Shown here: piece by piece, positions 15,499 through 23,567 of the stretch
How the letters are laid out: each line of letters starts with the position of its first letter
Numbering within the stretch: position 1 is the stretch's first letter
The notes under the pieces: model-generated
The model's input: only the letters and a program-made list of their open reading frames with translations
Databases searched by the model: none
What the model was told of the DNA's origin: nothing
Made by a program: the position numbers and the translations under genes
DNA from: DATKSS01 sp035468355
GTDB lineage: Bacteria; Chloroflexota; Dormibacteria; Dormibacterales; Dormibacteraceae
NCBI GenBank assembly: GCA_035468355.1
Contig: DATITA010000183.1
Span: 1-40,606 of the forward strand
DNA: 40,606 bases
Reading direction: 5' to 3'

Positions 15499-16267
15499 GC
15501 GGTTGCTGCGGCTGCTTGTACTCGTCTCCATGGCTGCTTGCGGCGGCCAGGGGACCGCCGGGTGTCTGTTCACCAGCTGCGGTGTCCTACCCTCCCCCAC
15601 GACACTCACAGTCTTTGCGGCGGCCTCATTGCAGCCTGCGTTCGACAAGATCGGCTCGCAGCTGAAGTCCCAGCAGAACATCACCACCACGTTCAGCTAC
15701 GCAGGCACTCAGACGCTGACGGCGCAGTTGCTCCAGGGGGCGCCGGCCGACGTCTTCGCTTCGGCGGACACGGCCCACATGAAGCAGGTCGGCGATGCCG
15801 GTCTCGTAGCAGAGGGCTGGCCGCGGACTTTCGCGCACAACCGGCTGGAGATCGCCGTCGAGCATGGCAACCCGAAAGGCATCCACAGTCTCGCCGACCT
15901 GTCGAAGGCGGGCCTGGTCGTGGTGCTCGCCGACCCGTCCGTCCCAGCCGGCAAGTACGCCGCGCAGGCGCTTGCCAAGGCCCATGTCACGGTGCACGCC
16001 GCCAGCCTCGAGCCTCAGGTCACGGGCGTGCTGAGCAAGGTCGCGCTGGGGGAGGCGGACGCGGGGATCGTCTATGTGAGCGACATCGTCACGAGCGGCA
16101 AGGTGGACGGCGTGACGATTCCCGACGACCAGAACGTGATCGCGGATTACCCGATCGCCATTCTCAATTCCGCAACGGGGGGTGACGCGGGGTCACGATT
16201 TGCCGACTTCGTGATGTCCGCGGATGGGCAGGCGATCCTGAAGGCCGCCGGCTTCCAGGGAGCTTGA
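15491..16267 (+). CDS. modA: Molybdate ABC transporter substrate-binding lipoprotein ModA
   Basis: The 258-residue periplasmic-type binding protein captures molybdate or tungstate for ModBC. The N-terminus MIRRLLRLLVLVSMAAC carries a lipobox with Cys17 for membrane anchoring. LTVFAAASLQPAFDKI opens the mature domain; AGTQTLTAQLLQGAPADVFASAD contains the oxyanion-binding Ser/Thr/Gln loop region, and DAGIVYVSDI is the typical second-lobe motif. GTG 15491 overlaps the regulator gene. Its stop overlaps the TTG start of modB (TTGA), so translation is coupled. The extra Cys residues after the lipobox (Cys25, Cys30) are of no known function. Confidence 0.93.
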   Translation: MIRRLLRLLVLVSMAACGGQGTAGCLFTSCGVLPSPTTLTVFAAASLQPAFDKIGSQLKSQQNITTTFSYAGTQTLTAQLLQGAPADVFASADTAHMKQVGDAGLVAEGWPRTFAHNRLEIAVEHGNPKGIHSLADLSKAGLVVVLADPSVPAGKYAAQALAKAHVTVHAASLEPQVTGVLSKVALGEADAGIVYVSDIVTSGKVDGVTIPDDQNVIADYPIAILNSATGGDAGSRFADFVMSADGQAILKAAGFQGA

Positions 16268-17049
16268 CCCGGGCCAGGCTTCCAGCGCCCCTCGTCGTGC
16301 TGGCGGCGGCCGGTCTCCTGCTCTTCCTCCTTCCCCTGGCGGGACTGGTCGTGCGGGCGCCGTGGAGCCAGGTAGGGGCCGCGCTGGCCGCGCCAGAGAC
16401 CGCCACCGCGCTCGGCCTCTCGCTGCTGTGCTCCCTGGGCGCGACCGCAGCCGCGCTCGTGCTCGGCATTCCGATTGCGCTCCTCCTGTCGAGGACGGGC
16501 GGCACCCTGCGCCGCGTGCTCCGCGCGCTCACCACGTTGCCCATGGTCCTGCCCCCGGTGGTGGGCGGCGTGGCCCTCCTGCTTGCCTTCGGACGACGGG
16601 GTCTGGTCGGCTCGGTTCTCTACCAAGCTCTCGGCATCCAGATCCCGTTCACCACCACCGCCGCCGTCATGGCGGAGACGTTCGTGGCAATGCCGTTCCT
16701 GGTGATCGCGGTCGAGGCAGGCTTGCGCTCCTTGGACCACAGGTACGAAGAGGCGGCACGAGCTCTGGGCGCGAGCAGTTGGACTGTTTTCAGTCGGGTC
16801 ACCCTTCCGCTGCTGCGGCCGGCGATCTTCTCCGGCGCTGTGCTGTGCTGGGCGCGGGCGCTGGGTGAGTTCGGCGCCACGATCACCTTCGCCGGGAACT
16901 CTCCCGGCCGCACGCAAACCGTACCGATCGCCGTTTACATCGCCCTCGAGTCAAATCCCGACAGCGCGATCGTGCTGAGCCTGATCCTCCTCGCGGTGTC
17001 GATCGCGGTCCTCGTCGGGATGCGCGACCGATGGCTCGGTGCGCTTTGA
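16264..17049 (+). CDS. modB: Molybdate ABC transporter permease ModB
   Basis: The 261-residue inner-membrane permease has about five or six helices and the EAA loop (EEAARALGASSWTVFSRVTL, about 160-180) that docks on the ATPase. MVLPPVVGGVALLLAFGRRG and WARALGEFGATITFAGN are characteristic ModB/CysT-type segments. The TTG start at 16264 overlaps the modA stop by four bases. The stop at 17047-17049 overlaps modC. The protein would form the transmembrane pore as a homodimer. Confidence 0.93.
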   Translation: MTRARLPAPLVVLAAAGLLLFLLPLAGLVVRAPWSQVGAALAAPETATALGLSLLCSLGATAAALVLGIPIALLLSRTGGTLRRVLRALTTLPMVLPPVVGGVALLLAFGRRGLVGSVLYQALGIQIPFTTTAAVMAETFVAMPFLVIAVEAGLRSLDHRYEEAARALGASSWTVFSRVTLPLLRPAIFSGAVLCWARALGEFGATITFAGNSPGRTQTVPIAVYIALESNPDSAIVLSLILLAVSIAVLVGMRDRWLGAL

Positions 17050-18089
17050 GCCTGGAGGCCAGGCTCACCGCCTACCGCCCCGGGTTCACTCTCAAGGTGG
17101 ACCTGAGCGTCGCCGCCGGCGAGACCGTCGCGATCCTCGGGCCTAACGGCGCGGGCAAGACCACGCTCCTGCGGGCCCTGGCCGGCCTCGTACCGGTCCA
17201 GGGCCACATCAGCCTCGACGGTGAGGTGCTCGACGACACGGCAACGGGCCGCCACGTGCCGACCGAGCGGCGCCACGTGGGCCTCGTGTTCCAGGACCAC
17301 GTGCTGTTCCCCCACCTGAGCGTCCTCGACAACGTGGCCTTCGGCCTGCGCGCGCAGGGTAGGCGCGACGCGTCGCGAGTCGCGCATGACTGGCTCGGCA
17401 GGGCGGGTCTTGCGGAACGCGAGCAGTCGATGCCTCGCGAGCTGTCGGGAGGGCAGGCCCAGCGGGTGGCGCTCCTGCGAACGCTGGCCACCGAGCCGCG
17501 CCTGCTTCTGCTCGACGAGCCGCTGTCGGCCCTCGACGTGACCGTGCGCGCCGACGTCCGGCGCGAGCTCACCCGTCAGCTGGCGGACTTCAGCGGCGTC
17601 CGCGTGCTGGTGACGCACGACCCACTTGAGGCAATTGCGCTGGCCGACCGCCTGGTGGTGCTGGAGCACGGCGAGATCGTCCAGCAGGGAAGACCTGAAG
17701 AGGTCACCGCCCATCCCCGCTCCCGCTTCGTCGCCGACCTCGCCGGCGTCAACCTCCTGCGTGGTACTGCTCACGGCGACCATGTGAGGCTCGCCAACGG
17801 GATCGAGGTGGCCGCCCCTGAAGCCGGCGACGGGGAGGTGTTCGCAGTCATCCATCCGCGCGCGGTCGCCCTCTACCTGGCACGCCCCGAGGGCACGCCG
17901 CGCAACGTGTGGCGCGGCCGCTCCGAAGACGTGGATCTGCATGGCGAGCGGGTGCGGGTTCGCGTCAGCGGTCAGGTCCCGCTGGTGGCCGAGGTGACTC
18001 CTGCCGCGGTGAGGCAGCTGCACCTGGACGCCGGCGCGGAGGTGTGGGTCTCGGTCAAGGCGACCGAGGTCTCCGTGTATCCCGCGTAG
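17031..18089 (+). CDS. modC: Molybdate ABC transporter ATP-binding protein ModC
   Basis: The 352-residue ABC ATPase has Walker A GPNGAGKTT (about 37-45), Q-loop FQDHVLFPHLSV, signature LSGGQAQRVALLRTL, Walker B LLLLDEPLSALD and H-loop THD. A C-terminal TOBE region (about 290-352) with molybdate-binding character marks it as ModC rather than a generic importer ATPase. ATG 17031 overlaps modB by 19 bases; TTG 17046 is an alternative giving a more typical N-terminus. Its TAG stop is part of a possible -10 (TAGGAT) for the next gene. Confidence 0.92.
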   Translation: MARCALSLEARLTAYRPGFTLKVDLSVAAGETVAILGPNGAGKTTLLRALAGLVPVQGHISLDGEVLDDTATGRHVPTERRHVGLVFQDHVLFPHLSVLDNVAFGLRAQGRRDASRVAHDWLGRAGLAEREQSMPRELSGGQAQRVALLRTLATEPRLLLLDEPLSALDVTVRADVRRELTRQLADFSGVRVLVTHDPLEAIALADRLVVLEHGEIVQQGRPEEVTAHPRSRFVADLAGVNLLRGTAHGDHVRLANGIEVAAPEAGDGEVFAVIHPRAVALYLARPEGTPRNVWRGRSEDVDLHGERVRVRVSGQVPLVAEVTPAAVRQLHLDAGAEVWVSVKATEVSVYPA

Positions 18090-18092
18090 GAT
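18087..18092 (+). promoter_or_regulatory. -10-like box before the WS/DGAT gene
   Basis: TAGGAT overlaps the modC stop codon and ends ten bases before GTG 18103, the same box and spacing as seen before the molybdate regulator. No Shine-Dalgarno follows. It suggests an independent, near-leaderless start for the acyltransferase. Confidence 0.35.
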
Positions 18093-18102
18093 CACGGCAC
18101 CC

Positions 18103-19497
18103 GTGCCCCGGTTAATCGCCATGTCGAGCGTCGATGCGGCCTGGTTGGGAATGGAAGACCCGACCAACCTGATGATGGTCACCGGCGTCATGGCCATGGA
18201 GGGCAAGGTCGACATCAGGCGGCTGCGCCTGGTGCTCGACCGGCGCCTGGCGCCTTTCGGCCGCTTCCACCGACGCGTGGTGCGCCCCCGATCGCGCGGC
18301 AGCATGCCCCATTGGCAAGACGACGAACGCTTCGAGATCTCCAACCACGTGAGCCACGTCGCCCTGCCGGCCCCCGGTGGCGACCGCGCGCTGCGCGAGC
18401 TGGTCAGCGAGCTGATGAGCACGCCGCTGGATTTCACGAAACCGCTGTGGCACATGCACGTGGTGGACGGCTACGAGAGCGGCTCGGTGGTGCTCGCCAG
18501 GATCCACCACTGCATCGGCGACGGGATCGCCCTGGTGCGCGTGATGCTCTCCCTGACAGACGAATCGGCGACTGCCGGGCCTCCTCGCAGGCGGACCGAG
18601 CGCACGCCCTCGTCCAACCGGCTGGACTGGCTGCCCGCGGCGCTCGCCAGGAGCATCGCGACCGGCCAGGACCTCGCCGCCAACCCGGAGAAGCTCGGGG
18701 ACCTCGCGCGGCTCGGCGCGCACGGCGCCTACCGGCTGGGCCGGCTCATCATGCTGCCGCCCGACCCACCGACGGTCTTCAAGGGAGCGCTTGGACGCCG
18801 CAAGCGGGCGGCCTGGTCGGACGAGCTTCCGCTCGACGATTTCAAGCTCATCGGCAAGGCGTTTGGGGCGACGGTCAACGACGTCCTGGTCGCCGCGACC
18901 GCCGGAGCGCTGCGGCGGTATCTCTCCAAGCGGGGAGAGCCTACTAACGGGCTATCCATCCGTGCCTCGGTCCCGGTCAACCTGCGCCCCAAGGACCAGG
19001 CGCACACGCTGGGCAACTCCTTCGGGCTGGTGTTCCTGTCACTGCCGGTCGGCATCGTCGACCCCGTTCGCCGGCTCCGGGCGATCAAGGAGGAGATGGA
19101 CGGGCTGAAGCGTTCCCCAGAGGCCTTGGTCGCCTTCGGGGTGCTCAGCGTGATGGGCTTTGCCCCGGTCGAGGTGGAGCAGGTGGGTCTACGCTTTTTC
19201 GGCAGCAAGGCCACGGCGGTCCTCACCAACGTCCCCGGTCCCAGGGAACCGCTCTACCTCGCCGGCCGCAAGCTGGACCGCATGATGTTCTGGGTGCCCC
19301 AGTCCGGGCACCTCGGGATGGGAATCAGCATCCTCAGCTACGCGGGCCGCGTGATGCTGGGAGTCGCGACCGACGAAGGCCTGGTCCCGGACCCGGAGCG
19401 AATCGTCGACGCTTTCAAGCTCGAACTGGACTCGATGCGAACGGCGGCCGTCCGTAACCAGGGCGCGCTGAAGAGGAGTGCCAGGGTCAAGGTTTAA
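18103..19497 (+). CDS. Wax ester synthase/diacylglycerol O-acyltransferase (WS/DGAT)
   Basis: The 464-residue acyltransferase makes wax esters or triacylglycerol from acyl-CoA at the membrane or lipid droplet. The catalytic HHxxxDG motif is present as His135-His136-CIG-Asp140-Gly141. Other family blocks are SSVDAAWLGMEDPTNLMMVTG at the start, PLDFTKPLWHMHVV, NDVLVAATAGALRRYL, SIRASVPVNLR, GNSFGLVFLSLP, TNVPGPREPLYLAG and GMGISILSYAGRVMLGVATDE. GTG 18103 is used; ATG 18121 (MSSVDAA) is equally plausible and closer to many homologues. There is no clear Shine-Dalgarno for either. With the acyl-CoA ligase and desaturase in the window, it points to neutral-lipid storage. Confidence 0.93.
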   Translation: MPRLIAMSSVDAAWLGMEDPTNLMMVTGVMAMEGKVDIRRLRLVLDRRLAPFGRFHRRVVRPRSRGSMPHWQDDERFEISNHVSHVALPAPGGDRALRELVSELMSTPLDFTKPLWHMHVVDGYESGSVVLARIHHCIGDGIALVRVMLSLTDESATAGPPRRRTERTPSSNRLDWLPAALARSIATGQDLAANPEKLGDLARLGAHGAYRLGRLIMLPPDPPTVFKGALGRRKRAAWSDELPLDDFKLIGKAFGATVNDVLVAATAGALRRYLSKRGEPTNGLSIRASVPVNLRPKDQAHTLGNSFGLVFLSLPVGIVDPVRRLRAIKEEMDGLKRSPEALVAFGVLSVMGFAPVEVEQVGLRFFGSKATAVLTNVPGPREPLYLAGRKLDRMMFWVPQSGHLGMGISILSYAGRVMLGVATDEGLVPDPERIVDAFKLELDSMRTAAVRNQGALKRSARVKV

Positions 19498-19519
19498 CTC
19501 GATCGTTACTTGGTAATCT
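19493..19519 (+). promoter_or_regulatory. Putative promoter of the HtrA-like gene
   Basis: An AT-rich stretch stands out from its GC-rich surroundings: TTTAAC (19493-19498), 15 bases, then TAATCT (19514-19519). The -10 ends eight bases before ATG 19528 and no Shine-Dalgarno is present, so a leaderless message is likely. Confidence 0.4.
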
Positions 19520-19527
19520 TGTAACAC

Positions 19528-20469
19528 ATGGTCGAAGCCACCTCTGAGCGCGAGGCCCTGGACGCTTACTCCTCCACCGTGAGCTCGGTCGCCGAGCGGG
19601 TCCTGCCCTCGGTCGCGAGCCTGCGTGTCGGCCGCGCCGGTCGCGGCGGCGCCGGCTCGGGAGTGGTCATCACCCCGGACGGGTTCATCGTCACCTCCGC
19701 CCACGTGGTCGCGCAGGCCGGCTCGGCCAGCGCCGGCTTCCTGGACGGCGCGGAGTACGACGTCGACATCGCCGGCGCCGACCCACTGTCAGACCTCGCG
19801 GTCGTCCGGGCCCGCTCCGCGAGCCTGCACCCGGTCCGGATCGGCAACGCCGACCTGCTGCGCGTCGGCCAGCTCGTGGTCGCGCTGGGCAACCCCCTGG
19901 GGTTCTCGGGGTCGGTCACGTCCGGGGTCGTCAGCGGGTTGGGCCGCTCGCTGGCGACCGCGGATGGAAACGGGCGCCGGCGCTTCATCGAGGACGTCAT
20001 CCAGACCGACGCCGCGCTCAACCCCGGCAACTCGGGTGGCGCGCTGGCGGACTGGCAGGCCAGGCTCATCGGCGTCAACACGGCGGTCGCCGGGATGGGA
20101 CTCGGGCTCGCCGTGCCGATGAACGGCACGACGCAGGCGATTCTGTCCGCCCTGATGCGGAGCGGCCGAGTCCGGCGCGCCTACCTTGGCATCGCCGGTG
20201 GCACCCGCTCTCTCCCGCCGCTGACGGCCGAGCGCCTGGGCCGCAGGCAGGGGGTCGAAGTGCAGGAGGTCGTGGACGGGAGCCCTGCCGCCTTGGCAAG
20301 GATCCGAAGCGGTGACGTCATCGTCGCGCTGGGCGACGTGGCGGTCTCGAACGCGGGCGACCTCCAGAGGCTGATGGTCGAAGCCCACATCGGGTCCAAC
20401 ATCGCCCTGATCGTGTTGCGTAGCGAGACGCTCGTCTCCGTCGAGGTCGTACCTGTAGAGCTGAGCTGA
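19528..20469 (+). CDS. HtrA/Deg-family serine protease with C-terminal PDZ, no export signal
   Basis: The 313-residue trypsin-like protease has the triad His59 (TSAHVV), Asp89 (LSDLAVV) and Ser169 (NPGNSGGAL), so it should be active. A C-terminal PDZ domain (about 225-310) contains YLGIAGG, GSPAALARIRSGDVIVALGD and the usual closing strand. The N-terminus MVEATSEREALDAYSSTV is hydrophilic; no signal peptide or membrane anchor is seen, unlike DegP, DegS and most actinobacterial HtrAs, so it appears cytosolic. GSVTSGVVSGLGR matches the family. It stands alone between the acyltransferase and a PPK2. Confidence 0.9.
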   Translation: MVEATSEREALDAYSSTVSSVAERVLPSVASLRVGRAGRGGAGSGVVITPDGFIVTSAHVVAQAGSASAGFLDGAEYDVDIAGADPLSDLAVVRARSASLHPVRIGNADLLRVGQLVVALGNPLGFSGSVTSGVVSGLGRSLATADGNGRRRFIEDVIQTDAALNPGNSGGALADWQARLIGVNTAVAGMGLGLAVPMNGTTQAILSALMRSGRVRRAYLGIAGGTRSLPPLTAERLGRRQGVEVQEVVDGSPAALARIRSGDVIVALGDVAVSNAGDLQRLMVEAHIGSNIALIVLRSETLVSVEVVPVELS

Positions 20470-20482
20470 CCGACTGAGCGCT

Positions 20483-20488
20483 TACACT
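20483..20488 (+). promoter_or_regulatory. -10 box before the first PPK2 gene
   Basis: TACACT ends seven bases before ATG 20496. A GGAG at 20490-20493 is too close to the ATG to serve as a Shine-Dalgarno, so the transcript probably starts at or beside the ATG. Confidence 0.4.
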
Positions 20489-20495
20489 CGGAGTG

Positions 20496-21332
20496 ATGGC
20501 CACGAAGAAACCACAACTCAGAGACCTGTTGCGGGCTGAGGCTAGCGATGGCCGCTTCAGGATGGCAGACGTCGATCCCAATTCGACCCCCGGCCTGAAG
20601 CAGCCCAAGCGAGCCGCCCGGGACGTCAAGAAGCACAAGGTTGCCCTCTTCGATCTGCAGGACCGGATGTACGCGGAGCGCAAGCGATCGCTTCTCATCG
20701 TGCTCCAGGGTATGGACGGGGGCGGCAAGGACGGGACCATCACCCATGTGATCGGTGACCTCAACCCGCAAGGCGTGGAGATCTCGGCGTTCAAGCAGCC
20801 GACACCCGAGGAGCGCAGGCATGGGTTCCTGTGGCGGATCCGCCGACGCCTACCAGACCCCGGCCTGGTCGGCATCTTCAACCGCTCGCACTACGAGGAC
20901 GTGCTGATCGCGCGGGTCCACGGCCTGGCCAAGCCGCCGATCATCGAACGGCGGTATCGCGAGATCAACGCCTTCGAGAAGAAGCTCTCCCGAACCGGGA
21001 CCAGGGTCATCAAGCTGTGCCTCTACATCTCGTACGAGGAGCAGCGGGCGCGCTTCCTGGAACGCCTCACGGAGCCCAACAAGCGCTGGAAGTTCAGCGA
21101 GCACGACATCGACGAGCGCGCGTACTGGGACGACTACATGAGCGCCTACAGCCTGGCCATCACCCGCTGCTCGACCCCGTGGGCGCCCTGGTACGTGATC
21201 CCGGCCAACGACAAGGACTATCGCAACTGGGCGGTGACCAAGATCCTGCTGGAGACCCTGAAGGAGATGAACCCGCAGTACCCGCAACCCAAGCTGGACA
21301 TCCCGCGGCTCACAAGGCGACTGAAGGCTTGA
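20496..21332 (+). CDS. ppk2: Polyphosphate kinase 2 family protein (first copy)
   Basis: This 278-residue PPK2-family phosphotransferase moves phosphate between polyphosphate and nucleoside mono- or diphosphates. Walker A is GMDGGGKDGT (72-81, Lys78), with the family Asp74. FNRSHYEDVLIARV is the PPK2 lid/Walker-B region, and PWYVIPANDKDYRNWAV is the conserved C-terminal block. The family normally has GxDxxGKxG, so the extra Gly residues are tolerated. Whether it favours NDP or NMP, and synthesis or use, cannot be told. It is similar in sequence to the second PPK2 at 31906-32796, which heads a polyphosphate/lipid operon. Confidence 0.92.
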   Translation: MATKKPQLRDLLRAEASDGRFRMADVDPNSTPGLKQPKRAARDVKKHKVALFDLQDRMYAERKRSLLIVLQGMDGGGKDGTITHVIGDLNPQGVEISAFKQPTPEERRHGFLWRIRRRLPDPGLVGIFNRSHYEDVLIARVHGLAKPPIIERRYREINAFEKKLSRTGTRVIKLCLYISYEEQRARFLERLTEPNKRWKFSEHDIDERAYWDDYMSAYSLAITRCSTPWAPWYVIPANDKDYRNWAVTKILLETLKEMNPQYPQPKLDIPRLTRRLKA

Positions 21333-21391
21333 ACCCCTCAGAGGTTTGATACGTTAGTTGACTTCTTACAACTGTTTAGGGGGGACTTGAC

Positions 21392-22597
21392 ATGATGCGT
21401 TTGCGCCTGGTTTGTCTGGCGGTGGCGACCGTGGTGGTCGCGGCTTGTGGGTCGACAGGAGGAGGCACCGGCACCAGCTCGAACTCCTACTCTGGCAAAA
21501 CGATCAAGCTCGGCGCTATCCTGTCGCTCACCGGCGCCGGCAGCGTGTACGGCCCGCAGAGCCAGAACGGCATGATGCTCGCCGTCAAGCAGATCAACGC
21601 TTCGGGCGGGGTCAACGGCGCGACGATCGACCTGACGGTCAAGGACGACGCGTCGGACAAGGCCCAGGCGGCACAGGTCGCGCAGACCCTGATCCAGGCA
21701 GACCAGGACCTCGCCCTGCTCGGTCCAACCCTGTCCAACTCGGCAGTCGCGGTTCACCCCCTCGCCGAGAGCCTCAAGACTCCGATCCTGGCCGTGAGCA
21801 CGACCGGCATCAACATCGTCCCGGACTGCAACTTCCCCGACACGACGCCGTGCAAGTACGTGTTCCGGGACAGCCTCGGTGAGCAGACCGCCATCCCCGA
21901 CAACATCCAGTCCTACGCCAACGACGCCCACCCCAAGACCGGCGTTCTGCTGGTCGCGCAGGATGACAAGTTCTCCAGCGACGGCGGCAAAATCGTCCAA
22001 ACCACGGTCGGCCAGTACAACATCAACCTGCTGAAGACGATCAAGTTCAACAAGGCTGAGGCCGATTTGTCGCCTTACGTGACGCAGGCCGTCCAGCTCA
22101 AGCCGGACGTCATCTTCATCACGTCGCTGGGCGGCATCCCCGCCAAGATCATGACCGAGGCTCGCAATCAGGGATGGCAGGGGCAGTTCCTGGGCGGCAA
22201 CGGGTTCAACACGGCGACCGTGTCAGCGCAGGCCGGCGCCGCCGGCAAGGGCGCCCGCAGCGCGAGCGCCTGGTACATCGGCAACACCTTCCCGTCCAAC
22301 GCCGAGTTCGTGTCCGCCTACAAGAAGGAGTACTCGAAGGACCCTGACCAGTTCGCCGCGCAGGGTTACAGCGCGATCAAGATCCTCGCCGACGCCGCCA
22401 AGCGCGCCAACCTGACGTTCAGCGACGTGGCGGGCGACCGGGACAAGCTTCGCGCCGCGATGGAGACGGTGAACCTCCAGACCCCGCTCGGCCCGTTCCA
22501 GTTCACGAGCTCCCACGACGTCAAACAGACGGTGTGGGTGATCGCCATGGACGGCAGCGGCGGCTTCACCCTCGTCCACGAGGTCAAGGGCAGCTGA
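21392..22597 (+). CDS. livK: Branched-chain amino acid type ABC transporter substrate-binding lipoprotein
   Basis: The 401-residue type I periplasmic binding protein has a lipoprotein signal (VVVAAC, Cys19) followed by a Gly/Ser/Thr linker. IKLGAILSLTGAGSVYGPQSQNGMMLAV is the classic LivK-family opening and QLKPDVIFITSLGGIPAKIMTEARNQGW lies in the second lobe. The ligand could be a branched-chain amino acid, urea, a short amide or an aromatic acid; the family is broad. AGGGGGGA at 21378-21385 is a strong Shine-Dalgarno supporting ATG 21392 (or 21395). A plausible promoter lies in the preceding AT-rich stretch (TTGATA 21346-21351, TACAAC 21367-21372, spacing 15). It is first in the liv operon. 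Confidence 0.92.
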   Translation: MMRLRLVCLAVATVVVAACGSTGGGTGTSSNSYSGKTIKLGAILSLTGAGSVYGPQSQNGMMLAVKQINASGGVNGATIDLTVKDDASDKAQAAQVAQTLIQADQDLALLGPTLSNSAVAVHPLAESLKTPILAVSTTGINIVPDCNFPDTTPCKYVFRDSLGEQTAIPDNIQSYANDAHPKTGVLLVAQDDKFSSDGGKIVQTTVGQYNINLLKTIKFNKAEADLSPYVTQAVQLKPDVIFITSLGGIPAKIMTEARNQGWQGQFLGGNGFNTATVSAQAGAAGKGARSASAWYIGNTFPSNAEFVSAYKKEYSKDPDQFAAQGYSAIKILADAAKRANLTFSDVAGDRDKLRAAMETVNLQTPLGPFQFTSSHDVKQTVWVIAMDGSGGFTLVHEVKGS

Positions 22598-22599
22598 CG

Positions 22600-22625
22600 G
22601 AAGGAGGGAGCGCTCTCCCTCCTTC
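22600..22625 (+). terminator. Strong hairpin between livK and livH
   Basis: GAAGGAGGGAG (22600-22610) and CTCCCTCCTTC (22615-22625) form a perfect 11-base-pair stem with a CGCT loop. It begins four bases after the livK stop. There is no T-run after it, so it may act as an mRNA-stabilising or partial-termination element that raises binding protein over permease, as is common in such operons. Confidence 0.55.
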
Positions 22626-22652
22626 AATCAGTGAACCGCGCGCCAGAGAGAC

Positions 22653-23567
22653 TTGGACCAGCAGCTCCTCAACGCGATCTTCATCGGCTCCATCTACGCG
22701 CTGTTCGCCGTCGGCTACACCCTCGTCTTCGGCGTCCTCGACATCCTGAATCTCGCGCACAGCGCGGTCTTCATGCTGGGCGCGGCGGTCACCTATTCGC
22801 TCGTGATCAATCACGGCCAGTCGTTCTGGGTCGCGTGCATTCTCGGGATTGCGGTCTCGGGGTTCATGGGTCTGGTCATCGAGCACGTTTGCCTGCGGCC
22901 GCTGCGCCGGCGCCAGGCGCCGCCGATTGCCGCGCTCATTTCCACGATAGGCCTTGCATTGATCATCGTCGCGGCCATCGAGCAGGGCCAGCCGGGGCAG
23001 TTCTTCTCATGGCTGTGGGTCGACGGTTCTAACTCCGTCGCCTTCCCGTCAGGCACGATCCCCAACCCGACCTGGCACGTCGGAGACCTGACCCTCGAGG
23101 CAAGCAAGGTCGCCATCATCCCGATCTCGATCGTTCTGATGCTCGTCCTCGGTTACGTGATCCGCTACACGCAGATCGGACGCGGCCTCCGTGCCGTGGC
23201 CGAGAACCCTCGTGCCGCCCGATTGATGGGCCTGGATGTCGACCGCATGATCTCGCTCACCCTCGTCATCTCATCCGCTCTCGGCGGACTGGCCGGGATC
23301 CTGTTCGGCGTCGCGCTCGGCGACATCAGCCCGTACATCGGACGCGACAACGTCGAAGTGCGCGGCCTTGCCGTGATCGTGCTCGGCGGCATGGGCAGCA
23401 TCCCGGGGGCCGTGGTCGGTGGCTACCTGCTCGGCCTCATCGAGGTCGCGGCGCTCGTGACGCTCGGCAGCAACGCGCGCGGGGGCGTCGCATTCGCGGC
23501 CCTGTTCCTCATGCTGATCCTGCGCCCGCAAGGCCTTTTCGGCGCCCAGCTACGGGAGCGCATCTGA
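22653..23567 (+). CDS. livH: Branched-chain amino acid type ABC transporter permease LivH
   Basis: The 304-residue polytopic permease (about eight helices) belongs to the LivH family. FIGSIYALFAVGYTLVFGVLDILNLAHSAVFMLGA at the N-terminus, the cytosolic loop GLRAVAENPRAARLMGLDVDRMI and IVLGGMGSIPGAVVGGYLLGLIE are signature segments. The TTG start at 22653 has only a GAGAG-like site. The stop and the ATG of livM share one base (TGATG). It pairs with LivM to form the pore. Confidence 0.93.
   Translation: MDQQLLNAIFIGSIYALFAVGYTLVFGVLDILNLAHSAVFMLGAAVTYSLVINHGQSFWVACILGIAVSGFMGLVIEHVCLRPLRRRQAPPIAALISTIGLALIIVAAIEQGQPGQFFSWLWVDGSNSVAFPSGTIPNPTWHVGDLTLEASKVAIIPISIVLMLVLGYVIRYTQIGRGLRAVAENPRAARLMGLDVDRMISLTLVISSALGGLAGILFGVALGDISPYIGRDNVEVRGLAVIVLGGMGSIPGAVVGGYLLGLIEVAALVTLGSNARGGVAFAALFLMLILRPQGLFGAQLRERI

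Noticed and set aside
14506..15690. 394-codon reading of the three-helix membrane protein
   Set aside because: The upstream part is antisense to the molybdate regulator and modA; only the segment from ATG 15018 has membrane-protein character.
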